From the NCBI RefSeq assembly GCF_006496635.1, contig NZ_CP022958.1, forward strand, positions 2,852,001 through 2,916,000: a stretch of DNA of 64,000 bases. Direction: 5' to 3'. The notes beneath the pieces were generated by a model. It was not told the origin of the DNA. It worked only from the letters and a program-made list of their open reading frames with translations, and did no database searches. Positions 1 through 8,879 of this stretch are shown in pieces. A program made the position numbers and the translations under genes. The stretch is from Azoarcus sp. DD4 (GTDB lineage Bacteria; Pseudomonadota; Gammaproteobacteria; Burkholderiales; Rhodocyclaceae). Numbering within the stretch: position 1 is the stretch's first letter; the number at the start of each line of letters is the position of its first letter.

Positions 1-459
1 ATGCCGAACGAACGTCCCATCCTGCTCGTCGAGGACAATCCAGACGACGAAGCCCTGACCTTGCGGGCCTTCAGCAAGAACAAGATCACCAACCCCATCG
101 TCGTGGCGCGCGACGGCGTCGAGGCGATCGATTACCTGTTCTGTACCGGCCCCCAGGAAAAGCGCGACCCATCGGTCATGCCGGCAGTGATCCTGCTGGA
201 CCTCAAGCTCCCGCGCATCGACGGGCTGGAGGTCTTGCGGCGCATTCGTGCCGATGAACATACCGCCCTGTTGCCGGTGGTCGTCCTGACCACCTCCCGT
301 GAACTCCAGGACATACAGCAAGCCTACCGGCTTGGCGCGAACAGTTACATCCGCAAGCCGGTCGACTTCGAGCGCTTCCTGCACACGGTCGGCCAACTCG
401 GGCTTTACTGGCTTTCGCTCAACGAAACCGTCGATTCCGCTGCGAACGGCGCCTACTGA
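1..459 (+). CDS. Single-domain response regulator (CheY/Rcp1-like)
   Basis: A 152-residue receiver domain with no output domain. The acidic pair is E11-D12, the phospho-acceptor is D67 in LLDLKLP, the switch Thr lies at 97-98 and the conserved Lys is K119 in YIRKPVD. The long loop before the acceptor strand and the IRKPVDF ending resemble Rcp1-type regulators, which usually act with bacteriophytochrome or hybrid kinases. No kinase gene is visible; it may lie upstream, because the gene begins at the first base of the window. The ATG is plausible, but its ribosome binding site is out of view. It is convergent with iscX. Confidence 0.85.
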   Translation: MPNERPILLVEDNPDDEALTLRAFSKNKITNPIVVARDGVEAIDYLFCTGPQEKRDPSVMPAVILLDLKLPRIDGLEVLRRIRADEHTALLPVVVLTTSRELQDIQQAYRLGANSYIRKPVDFERFLHTVGQLGLYWLSLNETVDSAANGAY

Positions 460-477
460 CGCCGTCCGCCGGGCAGC

Positions 478-672
478 TCAGGACTGCTCGTCTATCCAGG
501 CCTGCTGGATGGCTTCGAGTACGCGCTCGCCACAGTGATTGGGATCGTCGTCGAATTCGGGCAGCGCCATCACCCAGTTCGCCAGATCGACGAAATTGAT
601 CTTGAGCGGATCGACGTCGGGGTGGGTGTCGCTCAACTGGATCGCGATTTCCTGCACTTCGGTCCATTTCAT
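478..672 (-). CDS. iscX: Fe-S assembly protein IscX
   Basis: A 64-residue acidic protein of the IscX/YfhJ family, with the usual length and the [13 protein letters not shown] start. IscX binds IscS and is thought to modulate desulfurase activity or iron delivery during cluster assembly. The signature DDPNHCGERVLEAIQQAWIDE is largely kept. It is the last gene of the isc operon. Its ATG overlaps the fdx stop by one base (TGATG), so translation is probably coupled. Confidence 0.93.
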   Translation of the reverse strand: MKWTEVQEIAIQLSDTHPDVDPLKINFVDLANWVMALPEFDDDPNHCGERVLEAIQQAWIDEQS

Positions 673-1013
673 CAGTGCTTGCCCTCCCTCGCCATATTGA
701 TGGTGTAGCGCGGAATCTCGACCACCAGCGGCGTCTCGGCGACGATGGCCTGACAGGACAGGCGGGACTGCGGCTCCAGGCCCCAGGCCTTGTCCAGCAG
801 GTCCTCTTCCTCTTCCTCGGCCTCGTTCAGCGAGTCGAAACCCTCCCGCACGATCACGTGGCAGGTGGTGCAGGCGCAGGAGCGCTCACAGGCGTGCTCG
901 ATCTCGATGTCGTTGGCCAGCAGCGTGTCGCAGATCGTCGCACCCGGGGCGGCCTCGATGACGGCGCCGTCGGGGCAAAGCTCGACGTGCGGAAGAACAA
1001 TGATCTGGGTCAT
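672..1013 (-). CDS. fdx: ISC-type [2Fe-2S] ferredoxin
   Basis: A 113-residue adrenodoxin-type ferredoxin. The cluster ligands are visible as C-x5-C-x2-C ([10 protein letters not shown]) plus the later Cys in RLSCQ. It supplies electrons for Fe-S cluster assembly on IscU. Its ATG overlaps the hscA stop by four bases (ATGA) and iscX follows with a one-base overlap, so the three distal genes form a tightly coupled set. Length and position match isc operons of proteobacteria. Confidence 0.95.
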   Translation of the reverse strand: MTQIIVLPHVELCPDGAVIEAAPGATICDTLLANDIEIEHACERSCACTTCHVIVREGFDSLNEAEEEEEDLLDKAWGLEPQSRLSCQAIVAETPLVVEIPRYTINMAREGKH

Positions 1014-2878
1014 ACCTCGAACTCATCCACCTTGTGGCCGGCCAGCGCCGAACGGATGCTGTTGTCCATGCGGCGGGCGGCAAATTCGTCGGTTGCGCGG
1101 GTCAGGGCATCGATACCGGCCTTGATGGCGCGATGGTCGGTTCCCGCCCGCAGGTCGCGCAGTGCAGCGATGGCCGCGTCGATTGCCGCGCGTTCGGCGG
1201 CGTTGAGCAAACCACCGTCGGCGGCCAGCGCCTGCTCGGTGGCTTCGATCACGCGGTCGGCTTCGACCTGCTGTTCGCGCAACGCACGTGCAGCCATGTC
1301 GTCGCCGGCTCGCTCGATGCCGTCGCGCAGCATCCCGGTGATCTCCTCGTCGCTGAGGCCGTAGGATGGCTTCACCAGCACGCTGGCCTCGACACCGGAA
1401 GACATTTCGCGCGCCGACACCGACAGCAGACCGTCGGCATCGACCTGGAAGGCGACGCGAATCCGCGCGGCGCCTGCCACCATCGGCGGAATACCGCGCA
1501 ATTCGAAGCGCGCGAGCGAACGGCAGTCGGCGACCAGCTCGCGCTCACCCTGCACCACGTGGAAGGCCATCGCGGTCTGGCCATCCTTGTACGTGGTGAA
1601 TTCCTGCGCGCGGGCGATCGGCAGCGTCGAGTTCCGCGGAACGACCTTTTCGACCAGTCCGCCCATGGTCTCGAGTCCGAGCGAGAGCGGAATGACATCG
1701 AGGAGCAGCCAGTCATCCTCGTCCTTGCGGTTGCCCGCGAGCACGTTGGCTTGCATCGCCGCACCGAGCGCGACCACCTTGTCCGGGTCGAGATTGGTGA
1801 GCGGTTCCTGACCGAAATACTCGGCCACCGCACGCTGGATGTGCGGCATGCGGGTCGCGCCGCCGACCATGACCACGCCCTTGATGTCCTCGGGGGTGAG
1901 GCCCGCGTCGCGCAGTGCCTTGCGTACCGGGCCGAGCGTTTTCCTTACCAGGTGCTCGGTCATCTGCGCGAACTCATCCCGGTTCACGACCAGATTGACT
2001 TCCTCGCCAGAAGCCAGGCGGCACTGGATAGGCGCCGCCTCGCAGGCGGTCAGCAATTCCTTGGCTTCCCGCGCCTTCATCTGCAGGCGACGGGCATCTT
2101 CGGACGATGGCGGTTCGATGGCGGCCTTGTCCAGCGCCCAGCAGAACAGGCGGTGGTCGAAGTCGTCGCCGCCGAGCGCCGCGTCGCCATTGGTCGACAG
2201 CACCTCGAACACGCCACGCGAGAGCTTGAGAATGGAAAGGTCGAAGGTGCCACCGCCGAGGTCGTAAACCGCATAGACGCCTTCGGCTGCGTTGTCCAGG
2301 CCGTAGGCCACCGCAGCTGCGGTGGGCTCGTTCAGTAGGCGCAGCACTTCGAGGCCGGCAAGGCGCGCAGCATCCTTGGTTGCCTGGCGCTGGGCGTCGT
2401 CGAAGTAGGCCGGAACCGTGATTACCGCGCCGGTGAGCGGGCCGCCGAGGCTTGCCTCGGCACGCTGTCGCAGCACCCGGAGGATCTCGGAGGACACCTC
2501 GACCGGGCTCTTCACGCCCTGCACGGTACGCAGCCGCACCATACCGGGTTCGTCTTCGAAGTCGTAAGGCATGGACTCGACGTATGCGACGTCCTTGAGC
2601 CCCCGCCCCATGAAACGTTTGACCGAGACGATGGTGTTGCGCGGGTCGGTCGCCTGCGCGGGAACCGCCGCCTGACCGACTTCGATGTGTCCGTCGGCAC
2701 AGTAGCGTACGACCGACGGCAGCATCGCGCGGCCGGTTTCGTCGGCGAGGCATACGGCAATGCCGTTACGCACCGTCGCGACGAGCGAATTGGTAGTACC
2801 GAGGTCGATACCGACCGCAAGCCGGTGCTTGTGCGGTTCGGCGGACATGCCCGGTTCGGAGATCTGGAGCAGAGCCAT
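1010..2878 (-). CDS. hscA: Fe-S assembly chaperone HscA (Hsp70 family)
   Basis: A 622-residue Hsp70. The ATPase signature [14 protein letters not shown] is near residue 24, the phosphate-2 motif is [15 protein letters not shown], and an adenosine loop [10 protein letters not shown] follows. The C-terminal half is a substrate-binding domain plus helical lid. HscA with HscB recognises the LPPVK motif of IscU and drives cluster transfer; that motif is present in the IscU encoded here. The position between hscB and fdx identifies it as HscA rather than DnaK. An alternative start lies at Met11 (MSAEPHKH). Confidence 0.95.
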   Translation of the reverse strand: MALLQISEPGMSAEPHKHRLAVGIDLGTTNSLVATVRNGIAVCLADETGRAMLPSVVRYCADGHIEVGQAAVPAQATDPRNTIVSVKRFMGRGLKDVAYVESMPYDFEDEPGMVRLRTVQGVKSPVEVSSEILRVLRQRAEASLGGPLTGAVITVPAYFDDAQRQATKDAARLAGLEVLRLLNEPTAAAVAYGLDNAAEGVYAVYDLGGGTFDLSILKLSRGVFEVLSTNGDAALGGDDFDHRLFCWALDKAAIEPPSSEDARRLQMKAREAKELLTACEAAPIQCRLASGEEVNLVVNRDEFAQMTEHLVRKTLGPVRKALRDAGLTPEDIKGVVMVGGATRMPHIQRAVAEYFGQEPLTNLDPDKVVALGAAMQANVLAGNRKDEDDWLLLDVIPLSLGLETMGGLVEKVVPRNSTLPIARAQEFTTYKDGQTAMAFHVVQGERELVADCRSLARFELRGIPPMVAGAARIRVAFQVDADGLLSVSAREMSSGVEASVLVKPSYGLSDEEITGMLRDGIERAGDDMAARALREQQVEADRVIEATEQALAADGGLLNAAERAAIDAAIAALRDLRAGTDHRAIKAGIDALTRATDEFAARRMDNSIRSALAGHKVDEFEV

Positions 2879-2892
2879 GCTTTGAGCGCCTG

Positions 2893-3426
2893 TCAGTCTT
2901 CGAGCGCCTCTAGGGCGTCGTCGATCTCGTGTTGGAGTTTTTCGATGAACATCAGCCGGCGCACCGTATCCGCCGCCGCAACGTAGTCGCCGTCATCGTC
3001 GAGGGCCCGCTCCAGCCCGCCGAGCACCTCGCGCGCATGCTGGCGCAGGCGCTGGTGCAATTGTTCGAGATCCTCGATCTCGGCGGCGTCACGCGCCTCT
3101 TCCACCGCCTCGCGCCACTCCATCTGTTCCATCAGGAACTCGGGCGACATCGCGGTATTAGTTTCGATTCCGGCATCCACGCCAGCGAGTTCAAGCAGGT
3201 ATTGCGCACGCGTCAAAGGCTTTCGCAGCACGCGGAAGCCTTCGTTCACACGCGTTGCCCACTGCATCGAACGCCGCTTCTCGGCATCCGGCAGATGTGC
3301 ATGGCGGTCAGGGTGCACCTGCGATTGCAGTTCGTGCCAGGCCGCTTCGAGCGCGGCCTCGTCCAGCCGGTAACGTCGGGGCAGCCCGAACAGGCCAAAG
3401 AAATCCTGCTGGAGGTCGATGCTCAT
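2893..3426 (-). CDS. hscB: Fe-S assembly co-chaperone HscB (J-protein)
   Basis: A 177-residue J-domain co-chaperone. It starts with [19 protein letters not shown] and carries the HPD tripeptide ([10 protein letters not shown]) that stimulates the HscA ATPase. The C-terminal part is the HscB oligomerisation domain that binds IscU ([12 protein letters not shown], then an acidic helix). It lies 14 nt upstream of hscA and 13 nt downstream of iscA in the isc operon. Confidence 0.95.
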   Translation of the reverse strand: MSIDLQQDFFGLFGLPRRYRLDEAALEAAWHELQSQVHPDRHAHLPDAEKRRSMQWATRVNEGFRVLRKPLTRAQYLLELAGVDAGIETNTAMSPEFLMEQMEWREAVEEARDAAEIEDLEQLHQRLRQHAREVLGGLERALDDDGDYVAAADTVRRLMFIEKLQHEIDDALEALED

Positions 3427-3439
3427 GTACGCGCCGCGG

Positions 3440-3763
3440 TCAGACGTTGAAGCTTTCGCCGCAGCCGCAGGCGTCCTTGACGTTCGGGTTGTTGAACTTG
3501 AAACCCTCGTTCAGGCCTTCGCGCACGAAATCGAGTTCGGTTCCGTCGATATAAGGCAGGCTCTTCGGATCGACGATAACCTGCACGCCGTGGCTCTCGA
3601 AGACGAGGTCCTCGTCGTGCTTCTCATCGACGAACTCGAGCTTGTAGGCCATGCCCGAACAGCCAGAGGTGCGCACGCCAAGGCGGATACCCAGACCCTT
3701 GCCGCGCTTGCTGATGAAGTTGGCGACGTGCTTGGCAGCACTTTCGGAGAGGCTCACTCCCAT
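3440..3763 (-). CDS. iscA: Iron-sulfur assembly A-type carrier IscA
   Basis: A 107-residue A-type carrier. The three cluster-binding cysteines are in TSGCSGMAY and DACGCGES. I chose the ATG at 3763 because it gives the normal family length and the start [10 protein letters not shown], and because GGGAGA lies a few bases upstream. A longer in-frame extension to 3829 would overlap iscU and lacks family similarity. IscA receives or delivers [2Fe-2S]/[4Fe-4S] clusters downstream of IscU. Confidence 0.95.
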   Translation of the reverse strand: MGVSLSESAAKHVANFISKRGKGLGIRLGVRTSGCSGMAYKLEFVDEKHDEDLVFESHGVQVIVDPKSLPYIDGTELDFVREGLNEGFKFNNPNVKDACGCGESFNV

Positions 3764-3779
3764 CTCGGTTCTCCCGTAA

Positions 3780-4163
3780 TCAGGCTTCGTGCTTCTTCTT
3801 GTAATCGGCGACTGCAGCCTTGATCGCATCCTCGGCGAGGATGGAACAATGGATCTTCACCGGCGGCAGCGCCAGTTCTTCGGCGATCTGCGTGTTCTTG
3901 ATCTCCAGCGCCTGGTCCAGCGTCTTGCCCTTCACCCACTCGGTGACGAGCGAGGACGAGGCGATCGCGGAACCGCAACCGTAGGTCTTGAACTTGGCAT
4001 CCTCGATGACGCCATCCTTGCCAACCTTGATCTGCAGCTTCATCACGTCGCCACAGGCCGGGGCGCCGACCATGCCGGTTGCCACGCCTTCGTCGTCCTT
4101 GGCGAACGAACCGACGTTGCGCGGGTTTTCGTAGTGATCCAGAAGCTTGTCGCTATATGCCAT
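3780..4163 (-). CDS. iscU: Fe-S cluster scaffold IscU
   Basis: A 127-residue scaffold. The three ligand cysteines occur in [16 protein letters not shown] and KIHCSILA; the Asp of ACGD and the HscA-binding motif LPPVK are intact. Clusters are built here from IscS-derived sulfur. It lies between iscS and iscA, with a 31-nt gap after iscS and 16 nt before iscA. Confidence 0.97.
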   Translation of the reverse strand: MAYSDKLLDHYENPRNVGSFAKDDEGVATGMVGAPACGDVMKLQIKVGKDGVIEDAKFKTYGCGSAIASSSLVTEWVKGKTLDQALEIKNTQIAEELALPPVKIHCSILAEDAIKAAVADYKKKHEA

Positions 4164-4194
4164 TTTCTCTCTCCTGCTGGATGTGCCCGGCCGC

Positions 4195-5406
4195 TCAGTG
4201 AGCAGCCCACTGCACGGTATTCAGATCCACGCCTTCCTGCACCATTTCCCACAGCGGCGAAAGCTCGCGTAGCTTGCCGATTTTCTTGTGCAGCAGGTCG
4301 ATGGTGTAGTCGATCTCTTCTTCGGTGGTGAAACGGCCGATCGTGAACCGGATCGAGCTATGTGCCAGTTCGTCGTTGCGGCCAAGTGCGCGCAGCACAT
4401 ACGAAGGCTCCAGACTGGCCGAGGTACAGGCCGAACCGCTCGACACCGCGATGTCCTTGATCGCCATGATCAGCGACTCGCCCTCGACATAGGCGAAGGA
4501 AATATTGAGGTTGTGCGGCACGCGATGTTCGAGGTCGCCATTGACGTAGGTGGCCTCGATGTCGGTCAGCCCGGCGAGCAGCTTGTCGCGCAGGCGGCGG
4601 ATACGGGCGTTTTCCTCGACCATCTCTTCGCGGGCGATGCGGAAGGCTTCGCCCATGCCGACGATCTGGTGGGTGGCGAGCGTGCCGGAGCGCAGACCGC
4701 GCTCGTGGCCGCCGCCGTGCATCTGCGCTTCGAGACGCACGCGCGGCTTGCGACGCACGTAGAGCGCGCCGATGCCCTTGGGACCGTAGGTCTTGTGCGC
4801 AGAGAAGCTCATCAGGTCGACCTTGAGCCTGGCGAGGTCGATGTCGACCTTGCCGGTAGCCTGTGCCGCATCGACGTGGAACACGATGCCCTTGTCGCGG
4901 CAGATCTCGCCGATCTCGGCAATCGGCTGAACCACGCCAATCTCGTTGTTTACGAACATGATGGAAACCAGGATCGTGTCCGGACGGAGCGCGGCCTTGA
5001 ACACCTCCAGATCGACCAGGCCATCTTCCCGAACATCGAGGTAGGTGGCCTCGAAGCCTTCGCGCTCGAGTTCGCGCACAGTGTCCAGCACCGCCTTGTG
5101 CTCGGTCTTGAGCGTGATGATGTGTTTGCCCTTGCCCTGGTAGAAGTGCGCAGCGCCCTTGATCGCCAGGTTGTTGGATTCGGTCGCGCCGGAAGTCCAG
5201 ATGATCTCCTTCGCGTCGGCATTGACCAGCTTCGCAACCTCTTCGCGCGCTTCCTCGACCGCCTGCTCCGCCGCCCAGCCGAAAGCATGCGAACGGCTGG
5301 CCGGGTTGCCGAATTGCTCGGTAAGCCAGGGAATCATCTTCGCCGCCACCCGCGGGTCGACCGGCGTGGTGGCCGAATAGTCGAGGTAGATCGGGAACTT
5401 CAACAT
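4195..5406 (-). CDS. iscS: Cysteine desulfurase IscS
   Basis: A 403-residue class V aminotransferase-fold enzyme, PLP-dependent. The start is [20 protein letters not shown]. The PLP lysine lies in [15 protein letters not shown] and the catalytic persulfide Cys in the loop [16 protein letters not shown]. It converts cysteine to alanine and passes persulfide sulfur to IscU and other acceptors. It is the standard IscS of the operon; a second, divergent desulfurase gene lies immediately upstream. Confidence 0.97.
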   Translation of the reverse strand: MLKFPIYLDYSATTPVDPRVAAKMIPWLTEQFGNPASRSHAFGWAAEQAVEEAREEVAKLVNADAKEIIWTSGATESNNLAIKGAAHFYQGKGKHIITLKTEHKAVLDTVRELEREGFEATYLDVREDGLVDLEVFKAALRPDTILVSIMFVNNEIGVVQPIAEIGEICRDKGIVFHVDAAQATGKVDIDLARLKVDLMSFSAHKTYGPKGIGALYVRRKPRVRLEAQMHGGGHERGLRSGTLATHQIVGMGEAFRIAREEMVEENARIRRLRDKLLAGLTDIEATYVNGDLEHRVPHNLNISFAYVEGESLIMAIKDIAVSSGSACTSASLEPSYVLRALGRNDELAHSSIRFTIGRFTTEEEIDYTIDLLHKKIGKLRELSPLWEMVQEGVDLNTVQWAAH

Positions 5407-5439
5407 TGCGTCACTCCGTAAGCAGATCGTTTCGTACAG

Positions 5440-6588
5440 TCAGACCGTCATTGCGGTCAATTGTCTCAATTCGTTGGCGATGCGGCCCAGCGTGGCGATG
5501 AAGCCGGCAACGTCCTCGTCGGTTGTGTCGCGTCCCAGGCTGACCCGGACCGCGCCGCGCGCGATGTCCGCCTCCACGCCCATCGCCAATAGCGTGTGGG
5601 ACGGTTCCGGGTTCGCGCTCGAGCATGCCGAGCCGCTGGCAACCGCAAATCCCGCACGGTCGAGCTTGCCGACCAGGGTTTCACCATCGAGCCCCTCCAG
5701 CGCGAAAAACACGGTATTCGGCAATCGCGTCGCGCCTGCCGAAAATATCCGGGCGCCCAAAGCGGCCACGCCAGCCTCGACGCGTTCACGCAAGCGCAGA
5801 AGACGCTGCGCTTCGTCGGCCTGTCGGGCGTGGGCGCGTTCGCAGGCCACGCCAAAGCCGACGATGGCAGCCACGTTCTCGGTGCCGGAGCGCAGGCCGC
5901 GCTCCTGCCCGCCGCCGGCGATCAGCGGTGCGAGTTCGACACGCTTGTCCAGCACCAAAGCGCCAGCTCCCAGCGGCCCGCCAACCTTGTGTGCCGACAC
6001 GGTCAGCGCATGCACACCCAGCCGGCGAAAATCCAGCGACAACTTGCCCAGGGCCTGCACCGCGTCCGTATGAAACCAGGCGCCTGCCGGCCTCGCGGCT
6101 GCCGCCAGCGTGGCGACGTCCTGGACGACACCGGTCTCGTTGTTGGCCAGCATCACAGAGATCAACGCCGGTCGCGCTTCCAGGGTCGCCTGCCAACTGG
6201 CCGGATCGATCACGCCATCGCCGTTCACCGCGATTTCGCGCATCGCCCATCCGCTGCGGCGCAACTGGCGCGCCGGTTCGCGCACGCAGGGATGCTCAAT
6301 GGCGCTGACTGCGATCAGGCCCGTCTTCATGACGGCCGCAGCGCCCTTGATGAACAGGTTGTTGGCTTCGGATCCGCCACTGGTGAATACCACCTCGGTC
6401 GGATGCGCGCCGAGGGCGGCGGCCACCCTGGCGCGGGCCTCGTCGATCGCCGCCCTCGCCTGCCGGCCGTACTCGTGTCGGCTCGACGCATTGCCGAAGC
6501 CTGCACCCAACCAGGGGAGCATGGCTTCTCGCACCGCCGGATCAAGCGGCGTGGTCGCGTTCCAGTCGAGATAGGCCGGCTTGAACAT
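5440..6588 (-). CDS. Second cysteine desulfurase (NifS/IscS-like)
   Basis: A 382-residue paralogue of IscS lying between iscR and iscS. The catalytic parts are intact: PLP lysine in SAHKVGGPLGAGAL, substrate region SGGSEANNLFIKG, and Cys loop SGSACSSANPEPSHTLL. It is shorter than IscS, and its N-terminus (MFKPAYLDWNATTPLDPAV) and C-terminus differ, so it is a divergent paralogue rather than a recent tandem copy. It should be an active desulfurase. Whether it feeds IscU or another acceptor cannot be told from sequence. It lies 33 nt upstream of iscS and 12 nt after iscR, inside the IscR-controlled operon. Confidence 0.9.
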   Translation of the reverse strand: MFKPAYLDWNATTPLDPAVREAMLPWLGAGFGNASSRHEYGRQARAAIDEARARVAAALGAHPTEVVFTSGGSEANNLFIKGAAAVMKTGLIAVSAIEHPCVREPARQLRRSGWAMREIAVNGDGVIDPASWQATLEARPALISVMLANNETGVVQDVATLAAAARPAGAWFHTDAVQALGKLSLDFRRLGVHALTVSAHKVGGPLGAGALVLDKRVELAPLIAGGGQERGLRSGTENVAAIVGFGVACERAHARQADEAQRLLRLRERVEAGVAALGARIFSAGATRLPNTVFFALEGLDGETLVGKLDRAGFAVASGSACSSANPEPSHTLLAMGVEADIARGAVRVSLGRDTTDEDVAGFIATLGRIANELRQLTAMTV

Positions 6589-6600
6589 CCTTCTCCGCCC

Positions 6601-7083
6601 TCAGGCCGCAGCGGTTTCGCGCAGCGCGATGGCAGCCCGGCGGCGCACGTCCTTCAGCACGTTCATGTCCGGATCAGGCTTGATTTCACGCTGGACCAGC
6701 GCGCCCAGCGAAACCGAATCCAGATACGCGTACATGCGCTTGTTCAGGTTTGCCCACAGGTCGTGGGTCACGCAACGGTGTTCGTCGTGACAGTTCTGCT
6801 TGCCGCCGCACTGGGTGGCATCGAGCGGCTCATCGACGGCGATGATGATGTCAGCCACGGTGATGGTCGCCATCTCGCGTGCAAGGCGATAGCCACCGCC
6901 CGGTCCGCGCACGCTGGTCACCAGCTTGTGGCGGCGCAGCTTGCCGAACAGCTGTTCGAGATAGGACAGGGAAATCTTCTGGCGATCCGCGATACCGGCC
7001 AGCGTGACCGGGCCTTCGGCCTGGCGCGAAGCCAGGTCTATCATCGCGGTGACGGCGAAGCGCCCCTTGGTGGTGAGTCTCAT
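6601..7083 (-). CDS. iscR: Rrf2-family Fe-S regulator IscR
   Basis: A 160-residue winged-helix repressor. The N-terminus MRLTTKGRFAVTAMIDLA is typical. The [2Fe-2S] ligands are at the same positions as in E. coli IscR: C92, C98, C104 and H107 in CGGKQNCHDEHRCVTH. Holo-IscR represses isc operons through type 1 sites. Such a site overlaps the promoter here, so autoregulation is expected. It is the first gene of the isc operon. Confidence 0.96.
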   Translation of the reverse strand: MRLTTKGRFAVTAMIDLASRQAEGPVTLAGIADRQKISLSYLEQLFGKLRRHKLVTSVRGPGGGYRLAREMATITVADIIIAVDEPLDATQCGGKQNCHDEHRCVTHDLWANLNKRMYAYLDSVSLGALVQREIKPDPDMNVLKDVRRRAAIALRETAAA

Positions 7084-7154
7084 GGTGGCTCCTTGAATGG
7101 TCGACGGAGGGTGTCGCAGGATGCCGTTGGGAAAATACCCAAACGTTTCGCTCG

Positions 7155-7183
7155 ACTATACTTATCCCGACAAAATCGGTCAA
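7155..7183 (-). promoter_or_regulatory. iscR/isc operon sigma70 promoter
   Basis: On the minus strand TTGACC (7178-7183) and TATAGT (7155-7160) are separated by exactly 17 nt, which is close to the sigma70 consensus. The start point would fall near 7148, about 65 nt upstream of the iscR ATG. The -35 lies inside the IscR-like palindrome at 7163-7187. Confidence 0.8.
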
Positions 7184-7187
7184 CTAA
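7163..7187 (-). promoter_or_regulatory. IscR type 1 operator at the iscR promoter
   Basis: By my count this 25-mer matches the E. coli type 1 consensus (ATASYYGACTRWWWYAGTCRRSTAT) at 19 of 25 positions; the core GAC...GTC with 7-nt spacing is kept. It covers the -35 and most of the spacer, where holo-IscR would block RNA polymerase. Function is inferred from consensus and position. Confidence 0.72.
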
Positions 7188-7205
7188 TGACCTGGATCAA
7201 ACCAT

Positions 7206-7961
7206 TCAATCGACCATCTTGGACAGCCGGTTCGCATCGAAGCCGTCAGCGGATTCGACCGCCTTGTCGAGGTCGATGCCGGCAACCGCAAGGCGTTCAA
7301 GAAGACACTGGAAGCGCCTGTCGGTTTCCACCGCATGATCTAGCAGGCCATGCAGCGCCTTGGAAACCGGGTCGTCCATGTCGCGCGTTACCCCATATGC
7401 CGAGAAGCCCATCTGTTCGGCCTTCTGCTCGCGCGCGCTGTCGCGCTCGGGATCGAGAACCCGCGCCGGATTGCCGACTGCCGTAGCCCCCGCCGGCACC
7501 GGCTTCACCACCACCGCATTGGAGCCGATCTTGGCGCCATCACCCACGGTGAAGCCGCCGAGCACCTTGGCCCCCGCGCCCACCACCACGCCCTTGCCCA
7601 GCGTCGGGTGCCGCTTCGTGCCGCGATAGAGCGAAGTACCGCCGAGCGTGACTGCCTGATAGATGGTGCAATCGTCGCCGATCTCGGCCGTCTCCCCTAT
7701 CACTACACCCATGCCGTGATCGATGAACACACGACGGCCAATCGTGGCGCCCGGATGGATCTCGATCCCGGTCAGGAAACGGCTGACGTGGCTGATGAAG
7801 CGCCCCAGCCAGTAGAGGTGCCGCCGCCAGGCGGCATGAGCGAGGCGATGGAAGATCAGCGCATGCACACCGGGATAACAGGTGAGTACCTCCCACGTCG
7901 ATCGGGCTGCGGGATCGCGCTCGCGAACACTGGCCAGGTCTTCACGCAGGTGGCTGAACAT
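7206..7961 (-). CDS. cysE: Serine O-acetyltransferase CysE
   Basis: A 251-residue left-handed beta-helix acetyltransferase. It has the N-terminal helical part ([20 protein letters not shown]) and hexapeptide repeats from about residue 65 ([18 protein letters not shown], then [18 protein letters not shown]). It makes O-acetylserine from serine and acetyl-CoA, the committed step to cysteine, which is the sulfur source for IscS. The C-terminus extends about 80 residues beyond the beta-helix. It lies between trmJ and iscR. An IscR-like site sits 86 nt upstream. Confidence 0.93.
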   Translation of the reverse strand: MFSHLREDLASVRERDPAARSTWEVLTCYPGVHALIFHRLAHAAWRRHLYWLGRFISHVSRFLTGIEIHPGATIGRRVFIDHGMGVVIGETAEIGDDCTIYQAVTLGGTSLYRGTKRHPTLGKGVVVGAGAKVLGGFTVGDGAKIGSNAVVVKPVPAGATAVGNPARVLDPERDSAREQKAEQMGFSAYGVTRDMDDPVSKALHGLLDHAVETDRRFQCLLERLAVAGIDLDKAVESADGFDANRLSKMVD

Positions 7962-8039
7962 GCTTGTGGATCCTTCGACTGACTGGAAACGGGGTAACCG
8001 GGAACGAGATCGCGCGAGGCCCTTCGGTGGCGCCGAGCG

Positions 8040-8067
8040 ATATTTAATTTCCGACTATTTTAATCAA
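8040..8067 (-). promoter_or_regulatory. Putative cysE promoter
   Basis: In the trmJ-cysE gap the minus strand reads TTGATT (8062-8067), 16 nt, AAATAT (8040-8045). The -35 is good and the -10 weak. The A+T-rich stretch stands out in GC-rich surroundings. The -35 has the same place inside the IscR-like palindrome as in the iscR promoter. Confidence 0.45.
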
Positions 8068-8071
8068 CTTT
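8047..8071 (-). promoter_or_regulatory. Putative IscR type 1 site upstream of cysE
   Basis: This 25-mer matches the type 1 IscR consensus at 21 of 25 positions by hand count, better than the iscR site itself. It overlaps the 3' end of trmJ and the putative cysE -35. It would place cysteine precursor synthesis under the same Fe-S sensor as cluster assembly. No binding data are available. Confidence 0.6.
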
Positions 8072-8788
8072 ACGCTGAAAGCTAGTCAGCATGCCGCGCA
8101 GGATGCCGATTTCCTCTTTCTCGAGGCGGATGCGACCGAACAGCCGACGCAGACGGGGTAGCAGACGGCGCGGATTGGCCGGTTCGTGAAACCCACTCTC
8201 CGTGACCGCCTGTTCCAGATGCCCAAAGAAGCCTTCGATTTCATCGTGGGTCGCCAGGCGCGGCTGGGGCTCGGCGTCAAGCCGCGGCTGCAAGGCCGCC
8301 ATGCGCACCTCGTAGCTCAGCAACTGTACCGCAGCGCCGAGATTGAGCGAGGAGAAATCCGGATTGGTCGGGATGGTCACCGGCATGCCGCACAGCAGCA
8401 CATCCTCGTTCGACAAGCCGCTGGTCTCGTTGCCGAACACGAGCGCGACGTCGCCCTGCTCGGCATAGCCGACCAGTTCGAGTGCCGCGTCGCGCGCATT
8501 GCGGCGCGGCAGCGCCAGTTCGCGCCTGCGGGCGGTAACGGCGGCGGCCAGCACCGTACCTTCCAGCGCCTCGCGCAGCGAGCCGACCACGCGCGCCGAC
8601 TGCAACAGATCGCCCGCACCGGACGCCCGGGCATCGGCAACCGGATCGGGGAAGGACTCGGGGGAAACAAGCCAGAGTTGCGACAAGCCCATGGTCTTCA
8701 TCGCACGTGCAGCGGCGCCGATATTGCCCGGATGGCTGGTCCGCGACAGCACGATGCGGATACGGTCAAGCGCAAGAGCGCCATTCAT
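8060..8788 (-). CDS. trmJ: tRNA (cytidine/uridine-2'-O-)-methyltransferase TrmJ
   Basis: A 242-residue SPOUT-family methyltransferase. Motifs: N-terminal VLSRTSHPGNIGAAARAM, then LVFGNETSGLSNEDVLLC, and the knot motif IPTNPDFSSLNLGAAVQLL. TrmJ 2'-O-methylates nucleotide 32 of several tRNAs using SAM. It is often found next to cysE-iscR in beta- and gammaproteobacteria. It is divergent from suhB, as in many proteobacteria. Confidence 0.93.
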   Translation of the reverse strand: MNGALALDRIRIVLSRTSHPGNIGAAARAMKTMGLSQLWLVSPESFPDPVADARASGAGDLLQSARVVGSLREALEGTVLAAAVTARRRELALPRRNARDAALELVGYAEQGDVALVFGNETSGLSNEDVLLCGMPVTIPTNPDFSSLNLGAAVQLLSYEVRMAALQPRLDAEPQPRLATHDEIEGFFGHLEQAVTESGFHEPANPRRLLPRLRRLFGRIRLEKEEIGILRGMLTSFQRKVD

Positions 8789-8879
8789 ACTAAAATTCCG
8801 CGTTTTACGTAATTGATTGCGGCCGGGCCGGACGCTTCATCGGTGTCCTGCCCTACCCCTATTGCCGAGACCGACCCGC

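Noticed and set aside
1034..2338. Long open frame antisense to hscA (434 codons)
   Set aside because: Typical GC-rich mirror frame; no domain, no ribosome binding site, and hscA is fully conserved on the other strand.
5596..7338. 580-codon plus-strand open frame across the second desulfurase, iscR and the isc promoter
   Set aside because: Antisense shadow of known genes with Arg/Gln/His-rich content and no family features.
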